39,762 bases of DNA from NCBI GenBank assembly GCA_035576205.1, contig DATLWR010000119.1, forward strand, positions 1 to 39,762, read 5' to 3'. Positions within the stretch are counted from its first letter, which is position 1. Every line of letters begins with the position of its first letter. Positions 9,005 to 17,920 of the stretch are shown here, piece by piece. The position numbers and the translations under genes were made by a program. The notes under the pieces were generated by a model. It did no database searches, had not been told where the DNA came from, and saw only the letters and a program-made list of their open reading frames with translations. The stretch is from DATLWR01 sp035576205 (GTDB lineage Bacteria > Pseudomonadota > Zetaproteobacteria > Mariprofundales > Mariprofundaceae).

Positions 9005-10140
9005 CAGGCCATCCCTCCCTTGATCGGGTGCATGGTACCCCAGGCATGGCACTGCGGGCACTGCCAGCGCACGACCTTGACCTCGACACCGCAAAGTTCG
9101 CAAACGTAGTTCTTCACGCTGCTGCGCCAGTCGCGGGCAAATTCGGCATCATCGGAGTCTCCGGTTGCCGCCTGCAGGCGAAGTGCGGCACGCAGACTCG
9201 AAGGCGAGTAGGCAAGCTCGCTCGCCAGGGCACGTGCCGGCTCCCGGCCATCTCGCTCGGCAACAGCTTCCAGCCAGGCTAGGGCCATCTCCTCGCTGCC
9301 GTTCTGACGCCATAACTCCAGCAACAACGCCTTGCCAGCCCTGGCGGCAAACTTCTTGTGCCTGAGCAAGACCGGCAGCAGCAACGGGAAGTGTTCCGGA
9401 TTGCTGGTGAACAGGGTCCGCGTCGCCTCATCCACCGCTTTGAAGTCCCCCTCTTTCAATCCCCGCTCGACCATGACCATGCGTGCCGGTGCGCATGTCG
9501 AATCCAGTTCAAGGGCCCGTGTCGCATAACGAACGGCTTCGTCATCCCGCCCGGACTTCAGCGCCTGCACAGCGACCTCGGCAAACAGATAGGCACGGTG
9601 CGAACCGTAAGATGCGCCGCGCACCTGCTCCAGCCGGGAGAGCAGCTCCTCGGCGAGCAGCCACTCGCTGCTCTGCTCGCGAATCCTGAGGCTCGCCTCC
9701 AGCGACTCGACATGGTCGGAGCGCATATCGAGAACCTTGCGGTAATGCTGCAAGGCACGATCGAGCAGGCCGCCGGCATGGAAGTCTCGGGCCAGCGCGA
9801 ACATCGCCTGCACACGCATCGTTGCCGGAAGATCCGGCCGGGCCAGCAGGTTCTGGTGAATGCGAACCGCACGACCGTATTCGCCCTTGGCACGAAACAT
9901 CTCGCCCAGCGCCATATAAACCTCGGCCGCCTCGGAACGCAGGCGAGCCACCTGCACCATCTCCTGCAGGGCACGGTCCGGCTCGTCGGAAAGCAGGTAA
10001 TTGATGCCTCGCAACAGCGGCGAGATACGCTCGTCCTCTGCCGGCTGCATATCCGCGGGTTCGTCGCGCCTCGGAATCAGCACCAGCGCGATCAGCACCA
10101 GCAATGAAATCGCCGTGATGGCGAGCAGCAATGTGTTCAT
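9004..10140 (-). CDS. lapB: LapB (YciM) LPS-synthesis regulator, TPR protein with rubredoxin-like metal site
   Basis: In E. coli LapB is an inner-membrane-anchored cytoplasmic TPR protein that steers FtsH degradation of LpxC and so sets LPS output. This copy is 378 residues (E. coli 389). It has an N-terminal membrane helix (about residues 2-22), a long TPR solenoid (about 45-335), and a C-terminal rubredoxin-like zinc/iron site with two CxxC pairs (CELC and CPQC). It overlaps lapA upstream by four bases (ATGA) and pyrF downstream by one. With msbA and the envelope operon elsewhere in the window, it supports an LPS-bearing host. Confidence 0.94.
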   Translation of the reverse strand: MNTLLLAITAISLLVLIALVLIPRRDEPADMQPAEDERISPLLRGINYLLSDEPDRALQEMVQVARLRSEAAEVYMALGEMFRAKGEYGRAVRIHQNLLARPDLPATMRVQAMFALARDFHAGGLLDRALQHYRKVLDMRSDHVESLEASLRIREQSSEWLLAEELLSRLEQVRGASYGSHRAYLFAEVAVQALKSGRDDEAVRYATRALELDSTCAPARMVMVERGLKEGDFKAVDEATRTLFTSNPEHFPLLLPVLLRHKKFAARAGKALLLELWRQNGSEEMALAWLEAVAERDGREPARALASELAYSPSSLRAALRLQAATGDSDDAEFARDWRSSVKNYVCELCGVEVKVVRWQCPQCHAWGTMHPIKGGMA

Positions 10141-10439
10141 AGGTCGTCTTGCAGGGGGATATTACGCAGGTTGGTAACTTCGGAGCGCAGGCTCTGGTTC
10201 TCCTGGCGTAGTTGCGCGATCTCCTGTTTGTGCTTGCGGCGCGAGAAGCTCAGCGCCAGCACCCCGCCGGCAAACCCGATCAGAAACGCCGTGAAGATCG
10301 GCACATAGGCCGGCAACGGTGAACTCGAGAAGCCCAGGAAATGGATTTCGACTGGCAAGACATTGGCAACGGCGAACATCGTTGCAAACGATGTCAGGAC
10401 GACCAGCAGCAGGACGTTGATCCAGTTGATTTGCGACAT
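10137..10439 (-). CDS. lapA: LapA-family inner membrane protein (DUF1049)
   Basis: This small membrane partner of LapB has 100 residues. Two membrane helices (about residues 8-26 and 44-64) are separated by the family-typical NVLPVEIHFLG turn. A C-terminal cytoplasmic coiled coil follows (about 68-95), with heptad-like RQENQSLRSEVTNL. In E. coli lapA and lapB are co-transcribed; here the genes share an ATGA overlap. The gene starts 33 bases after ihfB. Confidence 0.93.
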   Translation of the reverse strand: MSQINWINVLLLVVLTSFATMFAVANVLPVEIHFLGFSSSPLPAYVPIFTAFLIGFAGGVLALSFSRRKHKQEIAQLRQENQSLRSEVTNLRNIPLQDDL

Positions 10440-10472
10440 GCCGGACTTGCCTATGCGCCGTCAGCCGGGATT

Positions 10473-10757
10473 TCAGCCGGCCTGATCAACCCGCTCGCGC
10501 AACTCCTTGCCCGGCTTGAAATGCGGCACGACCTTGGCCGGTACCGAGACGGATTCGCCGGTTTTCGGGTTGCGCCCGGTGCGTGCATTGCGCCGTTTGG
10601 TGGTGAAGCTGCCGAATCCACGGAGTTCGACCCGATCGCCTGTGGACAGGGCATCCCCGATCGCCGCGAAGATCGTATTGACCACGACTTCCGCCTCGCG
10701 CCGGGTAATTTCGCCATGCGACTCGGCAATAATGTCCACCAACTCGGATTTCGTCAT
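10473..10757 (-). CDS. ihfB: Integration host factor beta subunit
   Basis: This is a DNA-bending nucleoid protein that works as a heterodimer with IHF-alpha. The 94-residue sequence has the HU/IHF core: MTKSELVDIIA at the N terminus, VELRGFGSFTTKRRNARTGRNPKTGE forming the DNA-inserting arm with its conserved RNP, and a C-terminal HFKPGKELRERV helix. The beta-type assignment rests on both sequence and position immediately after rpsA, where ihfB lies in gammaproteobacteria. The start has GGTGGAGG about eight bases ahead. A candidate promoter lies in the 52-base gap from rpsA. Confidence 0.95.
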   Translation of the reverse strand: MTKSELVDIIAESHGEITRREAEVVVNTIFAAIGDALSTGDRVELRGFGSFTTKRRNARTGRNPKTGESVSVPAKVVPHFKPGKELRERVDQAG

Positions 10758-10780
10758 ATCACGCCCTCCACCTGTCCCCT

Positions 10781-10808
10781 AACATAGTCAAAGCCCTGCA
10801 ATGTGCAA
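10781..10808 (-). promoter_or_regulatory. Candidate sigma-70 promoter for ihfB-lapAB-pyrF-dgt
   Basis: In the short gap between rpsA and ihfB the minus strand reads TTGCAC (10808-10803), 16 bases, then TATGTT (10786-10781). This gives good -35 and -10 matches and would provide a separate start for ihfB and the genes after it within the larger run. Motif seen; use not proven. Confidence 0.45.
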
Positions 10809-10809
10809 G

Positions 10810-12537
10810 TCAGCTTTTGGACGGCGTGTTGCCTTTTGCCAACAGCTTGCGCTGCAACTCCAGCGCCAGCGCCGACGGAGCCTTCTCCTCCTGCACTGAA
10901 CGGGAGTAGTTGCTGACCGCCTCGCGCTCCTCGTCGCGCAGCTGCTGGCGGATCGACAATTCTACCTGACGGCGACGACGATTGACGTCGATGATCTTGG
11001 CCTCGATTTCACTGCCGACCTTGATCTCATCGTGGTCGCGCGGCACCTCGCGCATCGACAGGTTGGCCATCACGCCGTCGACCAGTTCGATGGTCGCACC
11101 ACCCGACTTGACGTCGACAACCTTGCCGGAAACGCTGCTGCCCTTCTTCACACCGGCCAGGAACAGTTCGAACGGATCGGCCGAAATCTGCTTGATGCCC
11201 AGCGAGATGCGCTGCCGTTCGACATCCACACCCAGCACGACGCATTCGACCTCCTGCCCCTTCTGGTAGGCCTGCATGGCCTCGGCGCCATCCTGCTCCC
11301 AGGAGAGGTTCTCCATGTGCACCAGTCCGTCCAGATCGTCGGCCACCGGCACGAAGAAACCGAAATCGGTGATGTTCTTGATCTTGCCGGTCACGCGGGA
11401 GCCCACCGGATGCTTTGCCAGCCAAGTCTGCCACGGATTCTCGCCGACCGCCTTGAGACTCAGGCGCAGGCGGCGCGCATCCGGATCGATCTCCAGAACT
11501 GCGACATCCACGACATCGCCTTCGGTCAGTACCTGAGTCGGGTTCACATCCTTGCGGGTCCAGCTCATCTCGGAGCGATGGATCAGACCTTCGATGCCCG
11601 GCTCCAGTTCGACGACGGCGCCGAAATCGAGCAGGCGGCGCACGGTACCGGTCACGCGCATGCCGGGCTCATAATGGTCGGCCGCCCGTTTCCACGGATC
11701 GTCCTGCAATGCCTTCATCGAAATGGAGACCTTGCCGGTCTCCGGATTCATCTTGATGATCTCGGCCGTCACCTTCTGGCCGGCCTTGAGCATCTCGGCC
11801 GGGTTGTCGATCCGCTGCCAGGCGATATCCGAAACATGCAGCAGTGCATCGACGCCGCCGATGTCGACAAAAGCGCCGAAATCGGTCAGCCGCTTGACCG
11901 TACCGCTGACCTTGTCGCCCACCTTCAGGTTTGCGAACAGGGCCTGGCGCTGCTCGGCCAGCACGGACTCAAGCGGTTGCTTGCGGGAAACCACGATATT
12001 CTCGGGCTTGCGGCGAGCCTCGATGATCGCCACCTGGCAACGGCTGCCGACGATCTCGCTGGCGGAAATGCGCGGATTCGGATCCGCCTCGGAGCGCGGC
12101 ATGAAGGCCTCAAGCCCGCCGACGCGAACGCGGAAACCACCCTTCACTTCGGCGGTCACCTCGGCCTCCACGGTCGCCCCCTCCGCTACAGCCTGCTCGA
12201 TCGCCGACCAGTCCTCCTGCTGCCGCATGGCCAGCACCGACAGCCGGACCCCGGCACTGCCGCCGACCGACTGCACTATGGCGTCGATCTCCTCGCCGAC
12301 CTTGGGCAGCTCGAGACCTGCCCTGACAAACTCATCCTTGCCGATCGAACCTTCGGCCTTGGCACCGACGTCCACAATCACGTTGTCGCCATCGATGCTG
12401 ACCACCATGCCCCTGATCATCTCGCCCTTGCGGGCAACCGGGCCCTCTTTCAGGGAAGCGTTGAACAGCGCCTCAAACGACTCTTCCCCGGCGGCCTCCG
12501 CTCCCGTCAGCTTATCAGTGTCCATGTGTTCGCTCAT
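10810..12537 (-). CDS. rpsA: 30S ribosomal protein S1
   Basis: S1 binds mRNA on the 30S subunit and helps recruit messages with weak Shine-Dalgarno sites. Six S1 (OB-fold) repeats can be counted. Motifs at repeat starts include GEMIRGMVVSIDGDNVIVDVG, GDKVSGTVKRLTDFGAFVDIG, GMRVTGTVRRLLDFGAVVEL and GSRVTGKIKNITDFGFFV. The first, second and sixth repeats are divergent, as in proteobacterial S1. The ATG at 12537 gives 575 residues and has only GGAAAC ahead of it. An in-frame ATG at 12549 has no binding site at all. Lack of a strong site is typical of rpsA, which represses its own translation in E. coli. Confidence 0.96.
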   Translation of the reverse strand: MSEHMDTDKLTGAEAAGEESFEALFNASLKEGPVARKGEMIRGMVVSIDGDNVIVDVGAKAEGSIGKDEFVRAGLELPKVGEEIDAIVQSVGGSAGVRLSVLAMRQQEDWSAIEQAVAEGATVEAEVTAEVKGGFRVRVGGLEAFMPRSEADPNPRISASEIVGSRCQVAIIEARRKPENIVVSRKQPLESVLAEQRQALFANLKVGDKVSGTVKRLTDFGAFVDIGGVDALLHVSDIAWQRIDNPAEMLKAGQKVTAEIIKMNPETGKVSISMKALQDDPWKRAADHYEPGMRVTGTVRRLLDFGAVVELEPGIEGLIHRSEMSWTRKDVNPTQVLTEGDVVDVAVLEIDPDARRLRLSLKAVGENPWQTWLAKHPVGSRVTGKIKNITDFGFFVPVADDLDGLVHMENLSWEQDGAEAMQAYQKGQEVECVVLGVDVERQRISLGIKQISADPFELFLAGVKKGSSVSGKVVDVKSGGATIELVDGVMANLSMREVPRDHDEIKVGSEIEAKIIDVNRRRRQVELSIRQQLRDEEREAVSNYSRSVQEEKAPSALALELQRKLLAKGNTPSKS

Positions 12538-12570
12538 GATTGTTTCCATCCGTAGTATTTGTGTCCGAAC

Positions 12571-13266
12571 TCAGCCGGCCGGACTGATCAGCCCCCGCCG
12601 TTCCAGCACCGCCAGCATGCGATCCAGGACCTGGTCGATGCGCATGGTTGTGGAATCGATCGTGATAGCATCCTCGGCGGCGCAGAGCGGCGCATACTCG
12701 CGTTCCGTATCGCGCTGGTCACGCTTTTTTATTTCGCCGAGCACATCATCGAGACTAACTTCGCTGTTTTTCCCCTGCAACTGCGCCCAGCGGCGCCGGG
12801 CGCGCTCCCGTTGCGAGGCAGTGAGGAAAAATTTCGCCTGTGCATCCGGCAGCACCACCGTGCCGATATCGCGGCCATCCATCACACAGCCGGAACTCGC
12901 CAACTGCCGCTGCAGGCCGAGGAGCTTTGCGCGCACCACCTGGCGGGCAGCCACCTGCGATGCGGCCGCCCCGGCATCCTCGCCGCGCAGCCGCGGTGTC
13001 CAGTCCTCGCCCTCGAAAGTGACTCCTTCACGCGTCCAGCCCACGCCGCCCAGCATCTCATCCAGCAGTTCCGCAAGTGCCGCATCATCATCCAGCGCGA
13101 TACCGCGCTGCACCGCTACGGCACCGGTCAGCCGGTACAGCAGGCCGGTATCGAGCACCGGCAGATTCACCGCTTCCGCAAGATTCGCAGCGAGCGTGCC
13201 CTTGCCGGAGCCGGAGGGTCCGTCGATGGCGACCTGCAGCCCGGGCACTGCCTGCCAGCGTTTCAT
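12571..13266 (-). CDS. cmk: Cytidylate kinase
   Basis: This enzyme phosphorylates CMP and dCMP with ATP. The P-loop is IDGPSGSGKGT near the N terminus. The substrate-binding segments DTGLLYRLTG and CVMDGRDIGTVVLPDA, and the lid with QRERARRRW, are all present. Length 231 residues fits the 225-230 usual for the family. The ATG overlaps the aroA stop by four bases (ATGA), and rpsA follows after about 30 bases. This is the normal gammaproteobacterial aroA-cmk-rpsA order. Confidence 0.97.
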   Translation of the reverse strand: MKRWQAVPGLQVAIDGPSGSGKGTLAANLAEAVNLPVLDTGLLYRLTGAVAVQRGIALDDDAALAELLDEMLGGVGWTREGVTFEGEDWTPRLRGEDAGAAASQVAARQVVRAKLLGLQRQLASSGCVMDGRDIGTVVLPDAQAKFFLTASQRERARRRWAQLQGKNSEVSLDDVLGEIKKRDQRDTEREYAPLCAAEDAITIDSTTMRIDQVLDRMLAVLERRGLISPAG

Positions 13267-14606
13267 GCCGCCTCTTCCCAGCGCACGTTCATGCCCAGGC
13301 TTTGCGCCAGCGCCACGAAATCGGGAAAACTCGTGGCGATCGCCGCGGCATTCCTGATACGGATATCACCCGTGGCGCGCTGGGCCGCCACCGCCATGGC
13401 CATCGCGATACGGTGATCGCCGTGGGCATCGACCTCGATACCCCCCTTCAGGGACTTGATACCGCGGATGCGCACGCCGTCGGACCGTTCGTCGATGTCG
13501 GCGCCGGCTTCACGCAGTGCCGCGGCCATCGCCGCGATGCGGTCGGACTCCTTCACCCGCAGCTCCTCGGCCCCTTCCAGAACGAATTCGCCGTCAGCAA
13601 GTGCAGCGGCCACGAACAACACCGGGAACTCGTCGATGGCGTCCGGCACGTCCTGCGGATCGACAACGAGGCCATGCAGGCCGCCGGCCGTGACGCGCAC
13701 ATCGGCGACCGTCTCCTTGCCGACCCGATTCTCCTTCGCCGTTTCCAGACGCGTCCCCATGCCGGCCATGATACGCCGCCAGCCGTCCCGACGCGGGTTG
13801 GTGCCGATCGCCGCAAGCGTCACGTCCGAACCTGCCACGAGGCTGGCCGCCACGGCGAAGAAAGTGGCCGACGACGGATCGGCCGGAATGTGTACCGGTT
13901 CTTTGGGTGCCGTCAGCCGGTCGGTCGGAGTGAGCGAAATCGTGCCGTCCGCCGCCACCTCCACCGGCTGCCCGAACAGCGGCAGCATGCGTTCGGTATG
14001 GTCGCGGGTCGGCTTCGGTTCGGTGACGCGGGTTACGCCATCGGCGAACAGGCCGGCCAGCAGCACGCACGACTTCACCTGCGCGCTGGCCACCTCCGAG
14101 ACGTGGTGGATGGCCGCGAGTTTCCTGCCGCGAATGGCGAGCGGCAGCTTGTTGCCGCCCTCCCGGCCATCGACATGTGCGCCCATCTTGCGCACCGGGT
14201 CAGCGACGCGCTGCATCGGCCGCTTGTGCAGCGAGGCGTCTCCCACCAGCACGGAATGGAACAGCTGGCCGGCCAGCACGCCGGTCATCAGCCGCACACA
14301 GGTGCCGGAGTTGCCGGCATCCAGAACCTTCGCCGGTTCCTTCAGGCCATGCAGGCCGACGCCGTGCACACGCAGCGAAGTCTTCTCCGCATTCAGCCAG
14401 TCGATCGCCACACCCATGTCGACGAACATCTGCGCAGTGGAGAGGTTGTCCTCGCCGGGCAGGAAACCGTGGATCTCGGTGACGCCATCGGCGAGCGAGG
14501 CGAGCATCACGGCACGGTGCGACATCGACTTGTCGCCCGGCACCCGGATCTCGCCGTTGAGAGGTTGACCGGCCGGGCCGGCGATGAGCGTACCTCCGAT
14601 GTTCAC
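13263..14606 (-). CDS. aroA: 3-phosphoshikimate 1-carboxyvinyltransferase (EPSP synthase)
   Basis: This is the sixth step of the shikimate pathway, joining shikimate 3-phosphate and PEP. The 447-residue protein has the N-terminal GEIRVPGDKSMSHRAVML signature and the C-terminal RVKESDRIAAMAAAL signature. The segment AGNSGTCVRLMTGVLAGQ with GDASLHKRPMQRV resembles the Bacillus-like class rather than the E. coli NAGTAMRPL form. The open frame continues upstream through tyrA in another frame, but the GTG at 14606 has GGAGG six bases ahead and overlaps the tyrA stop (GTGA). It is therefore the start. In Pseudomonas the tyrA and aroA products are fused; here they stay separate. Confidence 0.95.
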   Translation of the reverse strand: MNIGGTLIAGPAGQPLNGEIRVPGDKSMSHRAVMLASLADGVTEIHGFLPGEDNLSTAQMFVDMGVAIDWLNAEKTSLRVHGVGLHGLKEPAKVLDAGNSGTCVRLMTGVLAGQLFHSVLVGDASLHKRPMQRVADPVRKMGAHVDGREGGNKLPLAIRGRKLAAIHHVSEVASAQVKSCVLLAGLFADGVTRVTEPKPTRDHTERMLPLFGQPVEVAADGTISLTPTDRLTAPKEPVHIPADPSSATFFAVAASLVAGSDVTLAAIGTNPRRDGWRRIMAGMGTRLETAKENRVGKETVADVRVTAGGLHGLVVDPQDVPDAIDEFPVLFVAAALADGEFVLEGAEELRVKESDRIAAMAAALREAGADIDERSDGVRIRGIKSLKGGIEVDAHGDHRIAMAMAVAAQRATGDIRIRNAAAIATSFPDFVALAQSLGMNVRWEEAA

Positions 14607-15505
14607 TTTGATCCTCCGTGTTTCTGAAGCCAGGCGTCGCGGGCCGCCTTGGCATCGGCAAATTCGAGCAACAGGCTCTCGCCGTCGCCGGCATCGAGCA
14701 TGCGGCGCAGGCCGGACAGCTCCATCTGCAGCGCATCGAGCTTGATCATCAGCGCCTTGCGATTGGCCAGTGCGATATCGCGCCACATCTCGGGAGAGGA
14801 TGAGGCGATACGCGTGAAGTCGCGGAACCCGCCGGCAGCGAAGCGGAACGGATCGGGCTCGTCGTTGCGCTCGGCCTCCTTGCGCACCGCATTGACCAGT
14901 GCGAAGGCAGCCAGATGCGGCAGGTGGCTGACCGCGGCCAGGAAATCGTCGTGCTCGGCGGCCGGCATGCTGAGCACCGTGGCGCCTGCCGCTTCCCAGA
15001 GTTCCTTCACTCGAGCTACAGCCTGAGCATCCGTCGCCGCATCCGGGGTCAGGATGCACAGCCGCTTGTCGAACAGCTCGGCAAAAGCCGCCGCCGCCCC
15101 CGATTGCTCGGTCCCGGCCAAGGGGTGCGCCGCCACGAAGCGCGACGGGTCGGAGAGAAACTTTTTCGCCGCCAGCAGGGCATGCTGCTTGGTACTGCCG
15201 GCATCGGTGACGATGGCGTCGGGCGACAGCGTGCCGTCGATCGAAGCCAGCACCGATTCGTAGGCACCCATCGGCACCGCCAGCAACACCATATCGGCAC
15301 CCTTCACGGCCTCGGCGGCATCCGCCGTCCAGTCGTCGACGATGCCGAGCCGTTGCGCCGCCTCGAGATTGCCGCGGCCACGGCCAACACCGGTGACGTG
15401 CCTGACGAGCCCGGCGCGGCGCAGCGCCAGGGCGAACGAGCCGCCGATCAGCCCGACGCCGATTACGACCAGCTTGTTGACCGGGTTGACCGGCGATATC
15501 GCCAT
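14603..15505 (-). CDS. tyrA: Prephenate/arogenate dehydrogenase
   Basis: This NAD(P)-dependent oxidative decarboxylase leads to tyrosine. The N-terminal Rossmann motif is VIGVGLIGGSFA. The family blocks VTDAGSTKQ, FVAAHPLAGTEQSG, HDDFLAAVSHLPHLAAFAL and GGFRDFTRIASSSPEMWRDI are all present. It is monofunctional: 300 residues without the chorismate mutase domain of E. coli TyrA or a C-terminal ACT domain. It follows hisC by seven bases and overlaps aroA by four. GAGG lies five bases before the ATG. The choice between prephenate and arogenate cannot be made by eye. Confidence 0.95.
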   Translation of the reverse strand: MAISPVNPVNKLVVIGVGLIGGSFALALRRAGLVRHVTGVGRGRGNLEAAQRLGIVDDWTADAAEAVKGADMVLLAVPMGAYESVLASIDGTLSPDAIVTDAGSTKQHALLAAKKFLSDPSRFVAAHPLAGTEQSGAAAAFAELFDKRLCILTPDAATDAQAVARVKELWEAAGATVLSMPAAEHDDFLAAVSHLPHLAAFALVNAVRKEAERNDEPDPFRFAAGGFRDFTRIASSSPEMWRDIALANRKALMIKLDALQMELSGLRRMLDAGDGESLLLEFADAKAARDAWLQKHGGSK

Positions 15506-15512
15506 GGCTGCC

Positions 15513-16619
15513 TCAGACCTTCAGCCCGTGCAGGATGGGGGCCAGCACCTTGATCAGGCGGTCGTTCTCCGCCGGCGTGCCGACCGAGATACGCAGGTAA
15601 TCCGGCATGCCGTAGGGCCCGAGCGGACGCGGAATCACCCCCTCGTCCTCCAGCTGCTGCCAGATCTGCTTCGACGACTCGTGGCGCAACAACACGAAGT
15701 TGCCGTATGACGCCACGCCGAGCACGCCGTGCTCGGCGAGGAACTGCTCCAGCCGCAGCCGCTCGCTCACCGTCTCATCGACGCGCTCCATCACCCACGC
15801 CTGATCCTCCAGCGCCGCGCAGACGGCGGCCTGGGCCAGCAGGTTGACGTTGAACGGCTCGCGGAAACGGTTCACCAGCGCGACGATCGGCGCTTCGGCA
15901 ATCGCATAGCCGACCCGGCAGCCGGCCAGGCCGTAGGCCTTGGAGAAGGTCCGGCTCACCACCAGTCCCGGATGCCGCAGCCGGCGCACGCTGTCGCCGA
16001 GGCTCGCCGCCACGTATTCGTAATAGGCCTCGTCGAGGATGACGATGACGTCGCGCGGCAGGCGATCGAGAAATGCCTGGATCGCGTCGTTGCCGTGCAA
16101 TGTGCCGGTCGGGTTGTTCGGATTGGCGACACAGACCACCTTGGTACGCGGCGTCACGGCCGCCGCCATGGCATCAAGATCATGGGTCAGGCCGTCGGCT
16201 TCCGGCACCGCAATGCCGGTCGCCCCGACGGTCTGGGTGGCCAGCGCATAGACGATGAAGCCGCGCTGGCTGAACACCACCTCGTCGCCGGGGCCGGCGA
16301 AGGTCTGGATCACCATGTTGAGCACTTCATTGGAGCCGTTGCCGAGCAGGATGCGCTCGACGCCGACCTCGTGATGCTGGGCCAGCGCCCCCTTCAGCGC
16401 GGCGCAATCGCCGTCCGGGTAGCGGTGCACCTGGCCGGCTGCCAGACGCAGCGCCTCCATGGCCTTCGGCGACGGCCCGTAGGCATTCTCGTTCGAGGCG
16501 AGCTTCACCGCACTGGCAAGCCCCTTCTCGCGCAGCAGCTGTTCCACCGGCTTGCCCGGGACGTAGGGATAAAGGCCGGCGGCCTGGCTGACGGCACGTG
16601 CCATCCAATCGATCGACAT
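15513..16619 (-). CDS. hisC: Histidinol-phosphate/aromatic aminotransferase
   Basis: This PLP-dependent class I/II aminotransferase of the HisC type is, from its position between pheA and tyrA, likely used for phenylpyruvate and hydroxyphenylpyruvate as well as imidazole acetol phosphate. Visible motifs are KLASNENAYGPSP, LGNGSNEVL, VVCVANPNNPTGT, ILDEAYYEY and SRTFSKAYGLAGCRVGY with the PLP lysine at 227. The ATG at 16619 lies one base after the pheA stop with GGAAG ahead. An in-frame start at 16682 inside pheA is less likely. Length 368 residues is normal. Substrate range is inference. Confidence 0.94.
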   Translation of the reverse strand: MSIDWMARAVSQAAGLYPYVPGKPVEQLLREKGLASAVKLASNENAYGPSPKAMEALRLAAGQVHRYPDGDCAALKGALAQHHEVGVERILLGNGSNEVLNMVIQTFAGPGDEVVFSQRGFIVYALATQTVGATGIAVPEADGLTHDLDAMAAAVTPRTKVVCVANPNNPTGTLHGNDAIQAFLDRLPRDVIVILDEAYYEYVAASLGDSVRRLRHPGLVVSRTFSKAYGLAGCRVGYAIAEAPIVALVNRFREPFNVNLLAQAAVCAALEDQAWVMERVDETVSERLRLEQFLAEHGVLGVASYGNFVLLRHESSKQIWQQLEDEGVIPRPLGPYGMPDYLRISVGTPAENDRLIKVLAPILHGLKV

Positions 16620-16620
16620 A

Positions 16621-17790
16621 TCAGAGCTTCCGTGAAACGGGATACGAACCCAGGATTTTGATAAAACCGGCCGGCTTGGCATCGATCTCGGCGATCGCCG
16701 CCTTCACGGCGCCATCGTCGCGATGCCCCTGCACATCGGCGAAGAAGACGTACTCCCACAGCTTGCGCTTGGAGGGGCGCGACTCGATGCGGGTCAACCC
16801 GATGCCGCGCGTGGCGAACGGCGCGATCAGGTTGTGCAAAGCGCCCGGCTCGTCGCGGATCGACATCACCAGCGAGGTCTTGTCCTCACCGGAGGGCGGC
16901 GAATCGTGCTGGCCGATGACGAAGAAACGGGTGGTGTTGTCGTGGTAGTCCTCGATGTTGCGCTGCACCAGCGGCAGCCCCGAGTGATCGACGATGGAAT
17001 AAGGTCCGATGACGGCGCACTTGCGCCAGTCCAGGGCGGCAGCCTCGGCCTGCTTCGCCTCGTCGACGATCTGGGCGGCACGGATGGTCGAGGAGGCCTC
17101 CATCAGCTTGGCCTCCGGCAGGTGCGCGGCCAGCCACGCCCGGCACTGGCCGAGCGGCTGCGGATGCGAGATCACCAGTTCGATATCCTTGAGATCCTCC
17201 GCATAGGTGAACAGATGATGGTGAATGGAGAGCTGCACCTCGGCACAGATATAGACGTTGCGATCCATATCGGCGAACAGGTCCAGGGTCGGCGTCACCG
17301 CCCCCTCGAAAGCGTTCTCCACCGGCACCACTCCGTAGGTGGCGCGGCCGGATTCGACCTCGTCGAACACCTGGTCGAGCGAGGCGCACGGCAGGTATTT
17401 CGCCGTGGCGCCGAACTGGCGGGTCGCCGCGGAATGGCTGAAGGTACCCTCCGGTCCGAGGTAGGCGATGGTCATCGGATGCTCGAGCGCCAGGCAGGCG
17501 CCGATGATCTCGCGGTAGATGCCGTGCACGGCCTCGTCGGGAATCTTCGTCTCGTGGGAATCCTCGGCCGCCTTGGCGTTTCTTGCCAGGAGCCTGCGGA
17601 TGATCGAAGCCTCGCGGCTCGGCACGTAGAACGGCGCATTGCCCCTGTCCTGCTTGCAGGCGCCGACCTGGGCGGCGAGCCGGGCGCGCTTGTGAATCAG
17701 CGCCAGCAGTTCGTCGTCCACCGCATCGATCGCGGCCCTGAGGGCTTCCAGACTGGTCGACGATTTCTTCGGCAAATCGGCTTTGCTCAT
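16621..17790 (-). CDS. pheA: Bifunctional chorismate mutase / prephenate dehydratase (P-protein)
   Basis: This enzyme makes phenylpyruvate from chorismate in two steps. Domains: an AroQ-type chorismate mutase (about residues 12-98, with LRAAIDAVDDELLALIHKRARLA), a prephenate dehydratase (about 106-285, with YLGPEGTFSHSAA, VPVENAFEG and NTTRFFVIG), and a C-terminal ACT domain (about 300-380). The ACT domain carries the ESRPSK motif linked to phenylalanine feedback inhibition. Length 389 is usual. It appears to head the long minus-strand run. A small GGCGC-TGA-GCGCC hairpin at 17806-17818 lies in its leader, but no leader peptide rich in Phe was seen. Confidence 0.96.
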   Translation of the reverse strand: MSKADLPKKSSTSLEALRAAIDAVDDELLALIHKRARLAAQVGACKQDRGNAPFYVPSREASIIRRLLARNAKAAEDSHETKIPDEAVHGIYREIIGACLALEHPMTIAYLGPEGTFSHSAATRQFGATAKYLPCASLDQVFDEVESGRATYGVVPVENAFEGAVTPTLDLFADMDRNVYICAEVQLSIHHHLFTYAEDLKDIELVISHPQPLGQCRAWLAAHLPEAKLMEASSTIRAAQIVDEAKQAEAAALDWRKCAVIGPYSIVDHSGLPLVQRNIEDYHDNTTRFFVIGQHDSPPSGEDKTSLVMSIRDEPGALHNLIAPFATRGIGLTRIESRPSKRKLWEYVFFADVQGHRDDGAVKAAIAEIDAKPAGFIKILGSYPVSRKL

Positions 17791-17920
17791 AGGCCGTGCA
17801 AGCTAGGCGCTGAGCGCCCGAATTTCTAGCGGGGCATGCGCGACGGCATGGTACTGGTTTTGCGTTTGCCACAGCTGCCACTAAGGTTGGGCGGCGACCC
17901 TGTCTAACAAGGAGCTGTGA

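Noticed and set aside
11032..12555. 507-codon plus-strand frame opposite rpsA
   Set aside because: The S1 repeats on the minus strand are unmistakable. The antisense product has no recognisable fold.
14607..15059. Upstream extension of the aroA frame by 151 residues into tyrA
   Set aside because: The extension has no similarity to EPSP synthase. The GTG at 14606 has a proper binding site and starts the conserved domain.
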